This document shows, piece by piece, positions 1 through 7,064 of a stretch of 26,312 bases of DNA. Both the position numbers and the translations under genes were made by a program. Each line of letters starts with the position of its first letter. Position 1 is the first letter of the stretch. The notes below the pieces were generated by a model. The model did not search any database, had not been told where the DNA came from, and saw only the letters and a list, made by a program, of their open reading frames with translations. Source of the stretch: an uncultured Micrococcales bacterium (GTDB lineage Bacteria; Actinomycetota; Actinomycetes; S36-B12; UBA10799); assembly GCA_937952095.1 (NCBI GenBank), contig CALFYG010000100.1:1-26312 (forward strand), in the 5' to 3' direction.

Positions 1-244
1 CGCGGGCCGTGAGCATGAGGATGGGGGTGCGGTCGCCTTCGGCGCGCAGCACCCGGCACACGCCGAGGCCGTCCACGCCGGGCATCATCACATCGAGTAC
101 CAGGACGTCGGGGCGGTCGCTACGGAACGCGGCCAGCGCCTCGACGCCGTCCTTGCAGGCAGTGACCTGGTAGCCGTTGAGTTCGAGCGCCGTCGTGAGG
201 GACTGCCGGATCGCCCTGTCGTCATCGGCAACGAGAACCTTCAT
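1..244 (-). CDS. Response regulator, receiver domain (partial; C-terminus beyond window edge)
   Basis: The visible 81 residues are an OmpR-type receiver domain: MKVLVADDD supplies the acidic pocket, VLVLDVMMPGVDG carries the phospho-acceptor aspartate, and PILMLTAR carries the conserved Thr. The gene runs off the left edge, so the output domain is not seen. By family knowledge it would be phosphorylated by a sensor kinase and bind DNA. The ATG at 244 is preceded by a weak -10-like CAGACT (252-257) 7 nt upstream and no Shine-Dalgarno, so it may be leaderless. It lies downstream of the triple-PepSY gene in the same orientation, 94 bp apart, and may regulate it, since that gene has OmpR-style direct repeats in its promoter (inference). 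Confidence 0.9.
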   Translation of the reverse strand, partial: MKVLVADDDRAIRQSLTTALELNGYQVTACKDGVEALAAFRSDRPDVLVLDVMMPGVDGLGVCRVLRAEGDRTPILMLTAR

Positions 245-338
245 GGCTGCGAGTCTGCCGCAGCCTGCAGCCAGATCGACGGTTGGTCAGGGCGCGCCCC
301 GGGAACGGGGGATGCAACACAGGGCGCGCCCATGACCG
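245..338. promoter_or_regulatory. Intergenic region with two copies of palindrome GGGCGCGCCC
   Basis: The 10-bp perfect palindrome GGGCGCGCCC occurs at 290-299 and again at 322-331, start to start 32 bp, about three helical turns. Both copies lie between the stop of the PepSY gene and the start of the response regulator gene. They could be paired binding sites, or the two copies could pair with each other as a stem-loop terminator. The sequence alone does not separate these. Confidence 0.4.
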
Positions 339-1202
339 TCACGCGGCGGTCGACGTCGCCGTCGGCTGCTGGTGACGACCGAAGTCCATGGCCTTCTTGC
401 CGGTCACCTTGAAGTCGGCGTTCATGACGACGACCACCATCGAGTCATCCGCCTTCTTGACCATGGCGTAGAACTTCTTGCCCTTCTTGTGCACGTCCAT
501 GACGGTGCCGCCGGGGAACTCCTCCAGCGCGGCCGCCTCGGCCTTCTTGAAGTTGGGCCCGGTCACGTCATGACCGAGAGGTCCATGCCCGCGCTTGCCG
601 TGGGGACCCCGCTTGCGCGGGTTCTCGACGGACTGGATCGTGTACTTCTCATCGAGCAGCACGACCTTCTTCTTGCCGTTGTCCGTGCGCATCAGCACCG
701 CGTAGCCCTCGCCGTCGCGCACGAAGACGTGCAGGACCGTGGCGGCCGGGTACTCCGCGAGCACCGCGTCAGTGGCCTTCTGCGTCTGTTCGTCGGTGGC
801 GGGTGTGCCAGGACCGTGGCCGGGACCGCCGGCCGGCATGTCCTTCTGCTCCACGACGGCGAAGTTGGCGTCGAGCACGACGAGGGTGTGTGTGTTGTCG
901 CTGGTCGTAACCATGACGAGGTAGTTGCCGCTGGCGTCCTTGTGGACGTGGTCCGCGGTGCCTGGTACGACGGCGAGCGCGGCGTCGATGGCCTTCTGGG
1001 CGTCCTCGCCCGTCACGATCTCGCCGGGGCCGCGGTGGCCCATGGGGCCACCCATCTGGCCGGGTCCGTAGCCCTGGGCAGGGGTGGTCGGGGTGGAATC
1101 CGAGTTGCTGTCCGCGGTGGCGATGGTCAGGCCTCCGGCGAGCGTGGCGCCCACGGCGAACGCCGCGATGCTGGCTCCGGCGACTGCGCCGATCTTCTTC
1201 AT
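339..1202 (-). CDS. Secreted protein with three PepSY-like repeats
   Basis: This 287-residue protein has an N-terminal signal or anchor segment (MKKIGAVAGASIAAFAVG and on to about residue 30), a Gly/Pro/His-rich linker, then three repeats of about 50-55 residues of the form 'A..A.LA..P.........G..Y.V.....D....VVLD..F.V'. They begin near ITGEDAQKAID-like, DEQTQKATD and GPNFKKAEA segments and each ends in a VV(L/V)(D/M)..(F/Y) strand. The pattern fits PepSY/YpeB-type domains, thought to bind or inhibit partner proteins outside the cell. A basic KRG/HGK linker separates repeats 2 and 3. The chosen ATG has GAAAGGA about 9 nt upstream. The open frame continues upstream to 1742 but there overlaps the hydrolase in a shadow frame. 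A response regulator gene follows. Function is inferred only from domain shape. Confidence 0.8.
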   Translation of the reverse strand: MKKIGAVAGASIAAFAVGATLAGGLTIATADSNSDSTPTTPAQGYGPGQMGGPMGHRGPGEIVTGEDAQKAIDAALAVVPGTADHVHKDASGNYLVMVTTSDNTHTLVVLDANFAVVEQKDMPAGGPGHGPGTPATDEQTQKATDAVLAEYPAATVLHVFVRDGEGYAVLMRTDNGKKKVVLLDEKYTIQSVENPRKRGPHGKRGHGPLGHDVTGPNFKKAEAAALEEFPGGTVMDVHKKGKKFYAMVKKADDSMVVVVMNADFKVTGKKAMDFGRHQQPTATSTAA

Positions 1203-1260
1203 GACGTGGGTCCTTTCGTCGTTGTCACCAGAGTCCGACGTCCCCGCGAGAGCCCAACGT

Positions 1261-1282
1261 GAAGCAGGTAAGAACCAGGTGA
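1261..1282 (-). promoter_or_regulatory. 11-bp tandem direct repeat, candidate OmpR-family response regulator site
   Basis: On the plus strand GAAGCAGGTAA (1261-1271) is directly followed by GAACCAGGTGA (1272-1282), 9 of 11 positions identical. Tandem 11-bp half-sites on one face of the helix are the usual binding pattern of OmpR/PhoB-family regulators. The pair lies 59-80 bp upstream of the start of the triple-PepSY gene, in the gap between it and the upstream hydrolase gene, as expected for an activator site. Confidence 0.5.
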
Positions 1283-1288
1283 GAGTTC

Positions 1289-2203
1289 TCAGGCGCAGGG
1301 CCAGGTGAGCGACGCTCGGGCGCCGTCCAGGAAGGCGGTGATCGCCGTGGCGCTCTCCTGTGGCGCTTGGAAGAGCACCGAGTGCCCAGCGGCCGGAACC
1401 CGCAGCAACTGCGCCTTCGGCAGCAGATCGGCCAGGGCCCGGCTGTTGGCCGGTGGTGTGATGACATCGCGCCGCCCCACCATCACCAGCACGGGCGACT
1501 GCACGGTGCGCAGTGCAGCGGCGTTGCGGTTCGATCGCAGCCAGGGGTCCTCGGCCGCGACCATCGTGTCGTACGTGGCGGCCGGGACGGTGGGCTCCGG
1601 GTAGCGACCTGACGCGACCGCCTCGTCGAGCCGGTTCAGGAATGCTCGGCCACGATCTTGTGCACATCGTGTGTGGGGGTAGTTCGTCCGAAGGTACGTC
1701 GCGAGTCCCGCATCCGGATCGCTGTCGGCGCGCTGGACCCAACGCGGGCCAAGGCGGGCACGGTCACCGCCCGGATTGGTTCCGACCAGTACGGCCCGGT
1801 CCACGCGCGCAGGATGCCTGCGCAGCAGTTCCTGCACCACGAACCCGCCCATGGACCAGCCCAGGACATCGGCGCGCTGCACGCCGATGTCAGTCATCAG
1901 CTGGGAGGTGGCGGCAGCCATGCCCGCGAACGTTCTGCGGGCCGGGGCCGTCGAATCGCCGAGGCCCGGGTAGTCGAAGACGATGACCCGGCGCTCGGAC
2001 GCCAGCGCCGCGAGGAACGCGGGATCCCATTCGGCCATCGGTGAGCCGGTGCCGTTCAGCAGCAGTAGGGGGCGGCCGGTCCCCAGTTCGGACCAGGCGA
2101 TCCCGTGGGCGCTCACCTGCGGATCGATGCGGGGCTCGGGTGGCGCCGCCGGTGCCGATCCGCATGCCGCCAGCAGGAGGATCGCCACCCACCACGCACG
2201 CAT
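1289..2203 (-). CDS. Alpha/beta-fold hydrolase, predicted lipoprotein
   Basis: The 304-residue product starts with a short lipoprotein signal (MRAWWVAILLLAAC, lipid-accepting Cys14). The body is a classic alpha/beta hydrolase: an oxyanion-loop region LLLNGTGSPMAEWD, VIVFDYPGLGDS, the nucleophile elbow GWSMGG (Ser117), an acid residue in GRRDVITPP (Asp246) and the catalytic His in AGHS (His274). The likely job is ester or amide hydrolysis, or haloperoxidase-like chemistry, on the outer face of the membrane; the substrate cannot be read from sequence. The ATG at 2203 has a -10-like CACAGT about 6 nt upstream rather than a Shine-Dalgarno. It is 86 bp upstream of the PepSY gene on the same strand; that gene has its own promoter-like repeats. 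Confidence 0.88.
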   Translation of the reverse strand: MRAWWVAILLLAACGSAPAAPPEPRIDPQVSAHGIAWSELGTGRPLLLLNGTGSPMAEWDPAFLAALASERRVIVFDYPGLGDSTAPARRTFAGMAAATSQLMTDIGVQRADVLGWSMGGFVVQELLRRHPARVDRAVLVGTNPGGDRARLGPRWVQRADSDPDAGLATYLRTNYPHTRCAQDRGRAFLNRLDEAVASGRYPEPTVPAATYDTMVAAEDPWLRSNRNAAALRTVQSPVLVMVGRRDVITPPANSRALADLLPKAQLLRVPAAGHSVLFQAPQESATAITAFLDGARASLTWPCA

Positions 2204-2264
2204 GTGCCCACTGTGACGCAGGCGGCCTGCTGTGCGCGCATCGCCAGGTCGCCTGAGCGTTCGC

Positions 2265-3164
2265 CTAGAGCGGCGGTCCGGGTTCGGAGTCCGGATACAG
2301 CGACGCCTGCTGGACCGGCAGCGCGGTCAGCTCCCCCACCTCACGGACCGACATGCTGATCCGGGTCGCTTCCACCGAGGCCAGTACCGTCTGCGGCCGG
2401 CTGCTGCCAGGGATCGGGATGACGACTGGGGACTGCGCGAGCAACCACGCCAAGGTCAACTGTTGGGGGCTGACGCCGCGGGCATGCGCATGGTCGGCGA
2501 ACGTCTCCGCCCCGGTCAGGGGGGACCACGGCAGGTAGGCGATGCCGTGCTCGGTGCAGATGTCCAGGACGTCGCTGTCGGCTCGATATCGCGGGGACCG
2601 CTCGTTCTGCACGGCGACGATACCGCCGTCGGCAGGTCCACCGGCGATCTCGAGGGCTCGCTGCAGCATCGGGGAGGTCACGTTGCTCAGCCCGATCCGC
2701 GCGGCCAGGCCACGCTTCTGGACAGCCATCAGACCGGCGATCTGATCGTTGAAATGCACCGTCGGATCGGCGCGGTGGAGGAAGTACAGGTCGATGCTCG
2801 GGACGGCCAAACGTGTCGCCGAGGCCTCCGCCGCCCGCAGCAGGGCATCCGGTGTGCCGGCGCGGCCCCACACATCTGCGTCGGTGCCGGGGACCCGCGT
2901 GATGCCACCCTTCGTGGCGATCACCGGCCGCCGCCCGGCGTACGACGAAACTGCCTCGGCCACGAGTTCCTCGTTGTGTCCGATCCGCGCAGCATCCGGG
3001 GCGTAGATGTTCGCGGTGTCCAGCAGCGTGATCCCGGCGTCGAGTGCTGTGTGGATCGTGGCGAGCGCCTGTTCGCGGCGGTCGATCATCCTGCGGCCGG
3101 ACAACTGCATGCAGCCCAAGCCGAGCGGGAAGACGTCGAGATCGCCGATTCTGCGGTTGTCCAT
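2265..3164 (-). CDS. Aldo/keto reductase
   Basis: This 299-residue protein follows the AKR (TIM-barrel, NADPH-dependent oxidoreductase) layout: N-terminal LGLGCMQLSG, then the catalytic tetrad Asp49 and Tyr54 in LLDTANIY, Lys85 in ATKGG and His130 in YFLHRADP, and the late cofactor-binding stretch PIPGSSRP. All four catalytic residues are present, so it should be active on aldehydes or ketones. The length is usual for the general-stress/YajO-like AKRs. The ATG at 3164 lacks a clear ribosome site. It lies between the LCP gene (28 bp upstream) and the hydrolase gene (61 bp downstream) on the same strand. The substrate is unknown. Confidence 0.93.
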   Translation of the reverse strand: MDNRRIGDLDVFPLGLGCMQLSGRRMIDRREQALATIHTALDAGITLLDTANIYAPDAARIGHNEELVAEAVSSYAGRRPVIATKGGITRVPGTDADVWGRAGTPDALLRAAEASATRLAVPSIDLYFLHRADPTVHFNDQIAGLMAVQKRGLAARIGLSNVTSPMLQRALEIAGGPADGGIVAVQNERSPRYRADSDVLDICTEHGIAYLPWSPLTGAETFADHAHARGVSPQQLTLAWLLAQSPVVIPIPGSSRPQTVLASVEATRISMSVREVGELTALPVQQASLYPDSEPGPPL

Positions 3165-3177
3165 GGCTTAACTGTCC

Positions 3178-3191
3178 CCCGCGCGAGCGGG
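3178..3191 (-). terminator. Small GC hairpin after the LCP gene
   Basis: CCCGC-gcga-GCGGG forms a 5-bp stem with a 4-nt loop immediately after the LCP stop codon and before the aldo/keto reductase start. There is no T-run, so it is only a weak terminator candidate. Confidence 0.3.
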
Positions 3192-3192
3192 A

Positions 3193-4320
3193 TCAGTCGA
3201 TGGAGTTGAACAACTCCAACGCCTTGGGGGAGTCCCACTTCACGGCGTCCTGTCCGGCCACGAAGTACGTGCCTTCGACGGTGGGCACGGTCGTCGATTG
3301 GCCCATCCCCATCGAGATCATCCCCATCGCCACCGCCAGTCGCATCTCATCGACGATGCCGGTGTTCTTGTCGACGGTCAGGCTGTTGCCTGCTGCCGAG
3401 GCGGCTCCGAACGAGCGCCACGGGAAGATCCAGGTGAGGGGGCTCATGGCGCGCTTGGCGACCGACGAGATGAACTCCTGTTGGCGCTCGACACGGCCGA
3501 GGTCACCGCGCGGGTCCGCATAGCGCATCCGGACGTACGCCAAGGCGTCCGCGCCGTCCATGGTCTGGCAGCCCTTCTTCACCTTCAGACCACTGTTGAC
3601 GTCGTTGAACTTGCGGGTGGGGCACAACTTCACACCGCCGAGGGCATCGGTGGTGTTCGCCACCCCGGCGAATCCGATCTCGACGTAGTTGTCGATCTTC
3701 AAGCCGGTGGTCTGCTCGACCGTGGTGGTCAGCAGTTCGGGGCCGCCGTAGGCGAACGCCGAGTTGATCTTGCCCTGGCCGTAGCCGGGAATGCCCACCC
3801 AGGAGTCGCGTGGGATCGACACCAGTGTCGGGGTCCCGAAGAGCGGGACGTGCATGATCATGATCGTGTCGGTGCGCTGGCCTTCGGTGGACCCGGTGTG
3901 CAACTTCTTCTGCTGGGCCTTCGTCAGGCCCTGGCGACTGTCGCTGCCCACGATGAGGTAATTGCGTCCCCACGAGGACGCGTCACTGGCCGGCAACGCT
4001 GCCGTCTTCGACACCGATGTGGCGAAGACCGTTGCCACGGCGAGCAAGTACACGGTGAAGACCGCGACCGCGGTGAGGATGATCCGCTTGGCCCCCCATT
4101 TGCGATGACGGCGGCGGCCCTTGCGAGACGGTGCGATCGTGCGAGGGATCGGAGGCTGCACCGGCCGTGGCGGCGCCCCGACGGGCCGCGGCGAGGAGCC
4201 CACGCCGGCGCCCACCGGTTGCCGGGGTTCGGGCGCGCCGAGGCGCTGCGTCGGTTGCTCACCTGGCTCCGGGCGCATCCACGACTCGAACTCCGGGGGC
4301 ACATCCCCACTCTTGCTCAC
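3193..4320 (-). CDS. LytR-CpsA-Psr (LCP) family cell-wall polymer ligase
   Basis: The 375-residue protein has a Pro/Arg-rich cytoplasmic tail (1-75), one membrane segment (about 80-101) and an extracytoplasmic LCP domain. Diagnostic LCP motifs are in order: IVGSDSRQG (about 123-131), QRTDTIMI (Arg149, Asp151), SIPRDSW (Arg171, Asp172), GKINSAF (Lys184), GGVKLC and the RGDLGRVERQQEF signature (Arg276, Arg279). These residues bind the polyprenyl pyrophosphate and Mg2+ in characterised LCP enzymes. In actinobacteria the family attaches arabinogalactan or other glycopolymers to peptidoglycan. Cys233 and Cys251 may form a disulfide. The GTG at 4320 is the best in-frame start; a CACCAT box about 6 nt upstream suggests a leaderless message. 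It is divergent from the enoyl-CoA hydratase gene. Confidence 0.93.
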   Translation of the reverse strand: MSKSGDVPPEFESWMRPEPGEQPTQRLGAPEPRQPVGAGVGSSPRPVGAPPRPVQPPIPRTIAPSRKGRRRHRKWGAKRIILTAVAVFTVYLLAVATVFATSVSKTAALPASDASSWGRNYLIVGSDSRQGLTKAQQKKLHTGSTEGQRTDTIMIMHVPLFGTPTLVSIPRDSWVGIPGYGQGKINSAFAYGGPELLTTTVEQTTGLKIDNYVEIGFAGVANTTDALGGVKLCPTRKFNDVNSGLKVKKGCQTMDGADALAYVRMRYADPRGDLGRVERQQEFISSVAKRAMSPLTWIFPWRSFGAASAAGNSLTVDKNTGIVDEMRLAVAMGMISMGMGQSTTVPTVEGTYFVAGQDAVKWDSPKALELFNSID

Positions 4321-4378
4321 TCATACATGGTGCCCGACAAATACCTCCATGCGCAGTGATCCTCATCTCAGAACGTCA

Positions 4379-4384
4379 TACGAT
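4379..4384 (+). promoter_or_regulatory. -10 element TACGAT for a probably leaderless gene
   Basis: TACGAT matches the TANNNT actinobacterial -10 pattern and ends 8 nt before the ATG at 4393. There is no Shine-Dalgarno in between, so transcription probably begins at or next to the start codon. No good -35 is visible. Confidence 0.5.
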
Positions 4385-4392
4385 CGGGCGCC

Positions 4393-5133
4393 ATGACGGT
4401 AAGGATTACGCAAGATGGCCTAACGACAGTGGTCACGATCGATCGGCCGCATGTGCGCAACGCTGTGGACCGGGCCACGGCGCAGGCCCTCGCGGATGCC
4501 TTCCGTGGCTTCGAGGCGGACCCGGGAAGCAAGGTCGCGGTCCTGACCGGGGCGGGCAGCACGTTCTGCGCGGGCGCGGATCTGCGGGCGATCGCGGGGG
4601 GTGAACCGAACCGGTTGCAGCCCGACGGCGATGCGCCGATGGGACCCTCCCGCATGGTGCTGTCGAAGCCGGTGATCGCCGCGATCAGCGGGTACGCGGT
4701 GGCGGGGGGACTCGAGCTCGCCTGTTGGGCGGACCTGCGCGTTGTCGAGTCCGATGCCGTGCTCGGTGTCTTCTGCCGCCGGGTGGGAGTACCGCTGATC
4801 GACGGTGGCACTGTGCGACTGCCCCGCATCGTGGGGCTGGGCCGTGCTCTGGACCTGATCCTCACGGGTCGGGAGGTGCACGCCGACGAGGCCCTGCGGA
4901 TCGGACTGGCCGACCGGGTGGTGCCGCCGGGGCAGGCACTGGCGGCGGCGCTGGAGCTGGCGCGGCAGATCGCGGCGTTCCCACCGGCGGCGATGCTCGC
5001 CGACCGGGCCGGTGTCTATCGGGGGCTCGATCTGGATCTGGCGCAGGCGTTGGCCTCCGAGTTCCAGCACGGCATGCCCGCGGTCGTGGAAGGGGCGGCC
5101 GGAGCGAGGCGCTTCGTGGGGGAGGAGCGGTGA
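4393..5133 (+). CDS. Enoyl-CoA hydratase/isomerase (crotonase) family protein
   Basis: The 246-residue length and motifs are those of a crotonase: VVTIDRPHVRNAVD at the N-terminus, the first oxyanion-hole segment FCAGADLRAI, the second segment ISGYAVAGGLELACWADLRV, and GLADRVVPPGQAL. The hydratase Glu pair is not fully conserved. The helix after AGGLELA has an acidic residue (Glu in GGLELA), but the position that is usually the second Glu reads RVGVPLIDGGTVRL. It could therefore be an isomerase or another crotonase-fold enzyme rather than a true hydratase. It acts on acyl-CoA in the cytosol. It stands alone, divergent from the LCP gene and convergent with the GH76-like gene. Confidence 0.9.
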   Translation: MTVRITQDGLTTVVTIDRPHVRNAVDRATAQALADAFRGFEADPGSKVAVLTGAGSTFCAGADLRAIAGGEPNRLQPDGDAPMGPSRMVLSKPVIAAISGYAVAGGLELACWADLRVVESDAVLGVFCRRVGVPLIDGGTVRLPRIVGLGRALDLILTGREVHADEALRIGLADRVVPPGQALAAALELARQIAAFPPAAMLADRAGVYRGLDLDLAQALASEFQHGMPAVVEGAAGARRFVGEER

Positions 5134-5141
5134 ATGGGTGG

Positions 5142-5230
5142 CCCGCGTCCATCGGTTAGTCCCGCGTCCATCCGTTAGTCGAATACGGCCGTGAACCTCT
5201 AACGGGAGTGCACAAGGTCTAACGGGAGTG
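5142..5230. repeat. Intergenic repeat cluster A (two forward, two inverted copies, core CCGTTAG)
   Basis: Two 19-bp units, CCCGCGTCCATCGGTTAGT (5142-5160) and CCCGCGTCCATCCGTTAGT (5161-5179), lie head to tail with one mismatch. After an 18-bp spacer come two copies of TCTAACGGGAGTG (5198-5210 and 5218-5230), 20 bp apart, carrying the same core reversed (CTAACGG). The cluster fills most of the 123-bp gap between two convergent genes. It could fold as nested hairpins and serve as a bidirectional terminator, or be a small repeat element; see findings. Confidence 0.75.
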
Positions 5231-5256
5231 GCACGCCGACGACCGCTGCCACCCAC

Positions 5257-6171
5257 CTAGACCACGCGGTCGATCAAGTGCGGGAACTCAAGCAGCATGA
5301 ACATCTGCAATGCACCCGCGGTGTCCAGCACCGACCCGTCGTCGTACCTGCCCGCCAGCGTGAACCACCCCGCGTGGTCGCGACCTTCCTGATCCAGCAT
5401 CGCCGCGTACTCGCGGACGGTCTCGCCGCGGCCGACCAACAGTTGCGCTTTGGCGTACACCGCGTTGAAGCAAACGGGCTGCTGCCACAGACGCTCCACC
5501 GTGAAGTACTCATTGCCGGCCTCGGAGGCCTCCCGGGCGAGCACCGGGTGGCCGCCTCGGTAGGCCGCTGCGATGAGCAGGCCCTGGTTGTAGGAGTAGA
5601 CCGCCGGCTCGATCGAGCCGTCAGCACGTACATGGTCCTGAACGAGGCCGTCGCCGTTGCGCAGCGCGGCGAGGAAGTCCAGGGAGCCGTCGACGCGACC
5701 GCCGAGCAGCCCGTGGAGCAGCGCGCCGGCACCGGTAGAGCAGGCGTTCTGCGTGTCCCCGTCCTCCACCCACTGGATCCCGCCGGTGGCCGGATCAAGG
5801 CCGGACTGTACGAACTCGTCGATGTCGCTGGCTCGCTGTCGCGACGCCCTACCGGTGCTGAATGCGTGGCGTTGCAGGAACGCGAGGCCGAGCCACGCGT
5901 TGTCGTCGTAATAGCGCTTGCCGCGCCCGATCGACTCCCGGTAGGCGCCGCGGGGATCCCGGTAGGCGGCAAGGCCGCGGACCAGTCCCGGGAACCGCGC
6001 GGGTCCCGAAACCGAATCGGACAACGCATAAGCGTGGAGCACCTGTGAGAACGGCCAGCAGGTGACCGCGACCGGCGATCCGGGCTCGTGGACCCAGGTG
6101 ACCCGGCCGCCACCGGCGAGGCTGCGCCGCAGGGTGGCGCGTGTGCTCTCGTACCGGTTGGGAGCCCGCAT
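5257..6171 (-). CDS. GH76-like (alpha/alpha)6 glycoside hydrolase family protein, apparently cytoplasmic
   Basis: The 304-residue product (from the ATG at 6171) resembles glycoside hydrolase family 76, whose characterised members are endo-alpha-1,6-mannanases. Supporting motifs are CWPFSQVLHA near the N-terminus, RYYDDNAWLGLAFL with the Asp-Asp pair typical of the family, FVQSGLDPATGGIQWVED, CSTGAGALLHGLL, and YSYNQGLLIAAAY (compare the GH76 'TYNQG' motif). Unlike secreted GH76 enzymes it has no signal peptide or lipobox from any in-frame start, so a cytoplasmic role is likely. The open frame extends to a GTG at 6261, giving 334 residues. I prefer 6171 because the longer form runs through a palindrome that looks regulatory, but neither start has a good ribosome site. 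The substrate is unknown. Confidence 0.78.
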   Translation of the reverse strand: MRAPNRYESTRATLRRSLAGGGRVTWVHEPGSPVAVTCWPFSQVLHAYALSDSVSGPARFPGLVRGLAAYRDPRGAYRESIGRGKRYYDDNAWLGLAFLQRHAFSTGRASRQRASDIDEFVQSGLDPATGGIQWVEDGDTQNACSTGAGALLHGLLGGRVDGSLDFLAALRNGDGLVQDHVRADGSIEPAVYSYNQGLLIAAAYRGGHPVLAREASEAGNEYFTVERLWQQPVCFNAVYAKAQLLVGRGETVREYAAMLDQEGRDHAGWFTLAGRYDDGSVLDTAGALQMFMLLEFPHLIDRVV

Positions 6172-6225
6172 CGCACAAGCGTATTCGGCGTCACCTTCGT
6201 CGATCCACAGGCCGATCGGCCCTTT

Positions 6226-6250
6226 CCACACCTTCGGCGAGCAGGTGTGG
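6226..6250. promoter_or_regulatory. 8-bp inverted repeat CCACACCT/AGGTGTGG
   Basis: CCACACCT (226-233 within the 6200s) and AGGTGTGG (6243-6250) are perfect inverted arms around a 9-bp centre. The site lies 53-77 bp upstream of the DUF2786 start and 55-79 bp upstream of the preferred GH76-like start, in the divergent promoter region. It may be an operator for one or both genes, or a hairpin. Confidence 0.4.
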
Positions 6251-6302
6251 CGACGTCGCACCCCTGGGGCACGATGGAGACACCGATCGGGAAGGTGCGT
6301 CG

Positions 6303-7064
6303 ATGCTCGAAACGCTCAGCAAGCTGCTCAACCAGGCCGAGAACGCGGCGACGGAAGCGGAGGCGGAGGCCTTCTTCGGCAAGGCGCAAGAACTCGCGAC
6401 GTTGCACGCGATCTCTTTGGCGGAGGCACGGGCACACTCCAAGCGGTCGCAACGCCGGGAAGAGCCCACCCATGAGCAGGTCACCATCGGTCTGCCGCGC
6501 CAGCACATCAACAGTCACCTGTGCCTGCTGTCGGTGGCGATCGGCGAGGCGAACAGCTTGCGGACCAACATCGCCTCCAACAACACCTACGTCATCTGGT
6601 TCGGGCTGCCCAGCGACATTGAAGCCGCGACGATGCTTCTGCACTCCGTGTCGCATCAGATGGCCCGCGCGGCCGACGCCTTCGTCCGGGGCCGGAGTTG
6701 GGCCGGTGAACGCGACCTGGAGAACGGCGGTACTGCGATGACGGCGCAGAAGGCCCGGAAGACCTACTACACGACGTACGTGCGCGTGATCGGGCAGCGT
6801 CTGATGCAGGCTCGGAAGGCGGCCGAGGCGCACTACGACCGCACGTCGGAGTCGGAGACCGGTGCCGCGCTTGTGCTTCGTGGCAAGGAGATCGAGGTGC
6901 GTGACTACTACGCCGCGAATTCCACGGCGCGGGGATCCTGGCGTGGGAGCCGGGCCAGCTTCTCCTCGGGACGTGCTGTGCAGCGCGCAACGGCCGATGC
7001 CGCGAAGGCCAGGCTGGAACCGGCCCGGGAGATCGGCGGCAGCCCCCCGGCCGTGGCCTCGTGA
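6303..7064 (+). CDS. DUF2786 domain-containing protein
   Basis: The 253-residue soluble protein opens with a DUF2786 domain (about 1-42): MLETLSKLLNQAENAATEAE followed by AFFGKAQELATLHAI, the usual 'K..LL..AE...t..EA.....ka.eL...h.I' pattern. The rest (about 55-225) is helical and matches the C-terminal part common to such proteins, with FGLPSDIEAATMLLHSVSHQMARA, then a basic Ser/Arg-rich tail. The ATG at 6303 has GGAAGG 7 nt upstream, which fixes the start against an upstream open frame. Its stop overlaps the GTG of the next gene by 4 nt (GTGA), so the two are translated together. The biochemical function of DUF2786 is not established; in phages it occurs beside metallopeptidase-like domains. 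Confidence 0.85.
   Translation: MLETLSKLLNQAENAATEAEAEAFFGKAQELATLHAISLAEARAHSKRSQRREEPTHEQVTIGLPRQHINSHLCLLSVAIGEANSLRTNIASNNTYVIWFGLPSDIEAATMLLHSVSHQMARAADAFVRGRSWAGERDLENGGTAMTAQKARKTYYTTYVRVIGQRLMQARKAAEAHYDRTSESETGAALVLRGKEIEVRDYYAANSTARGSWRGSRASFSSGRAVQRATADAAKARLEPAREIGGSPPAVAS

Noticed and set aside
1203..1742. N-terminal extension of the triple-PepSY frame up to 1742
   Set aside because: The extension overlaps the hydrolase gene in another frame and is Arg/Pro-rich. The internal ATG at 1202 gives a signal peptide and has a ribosome site.
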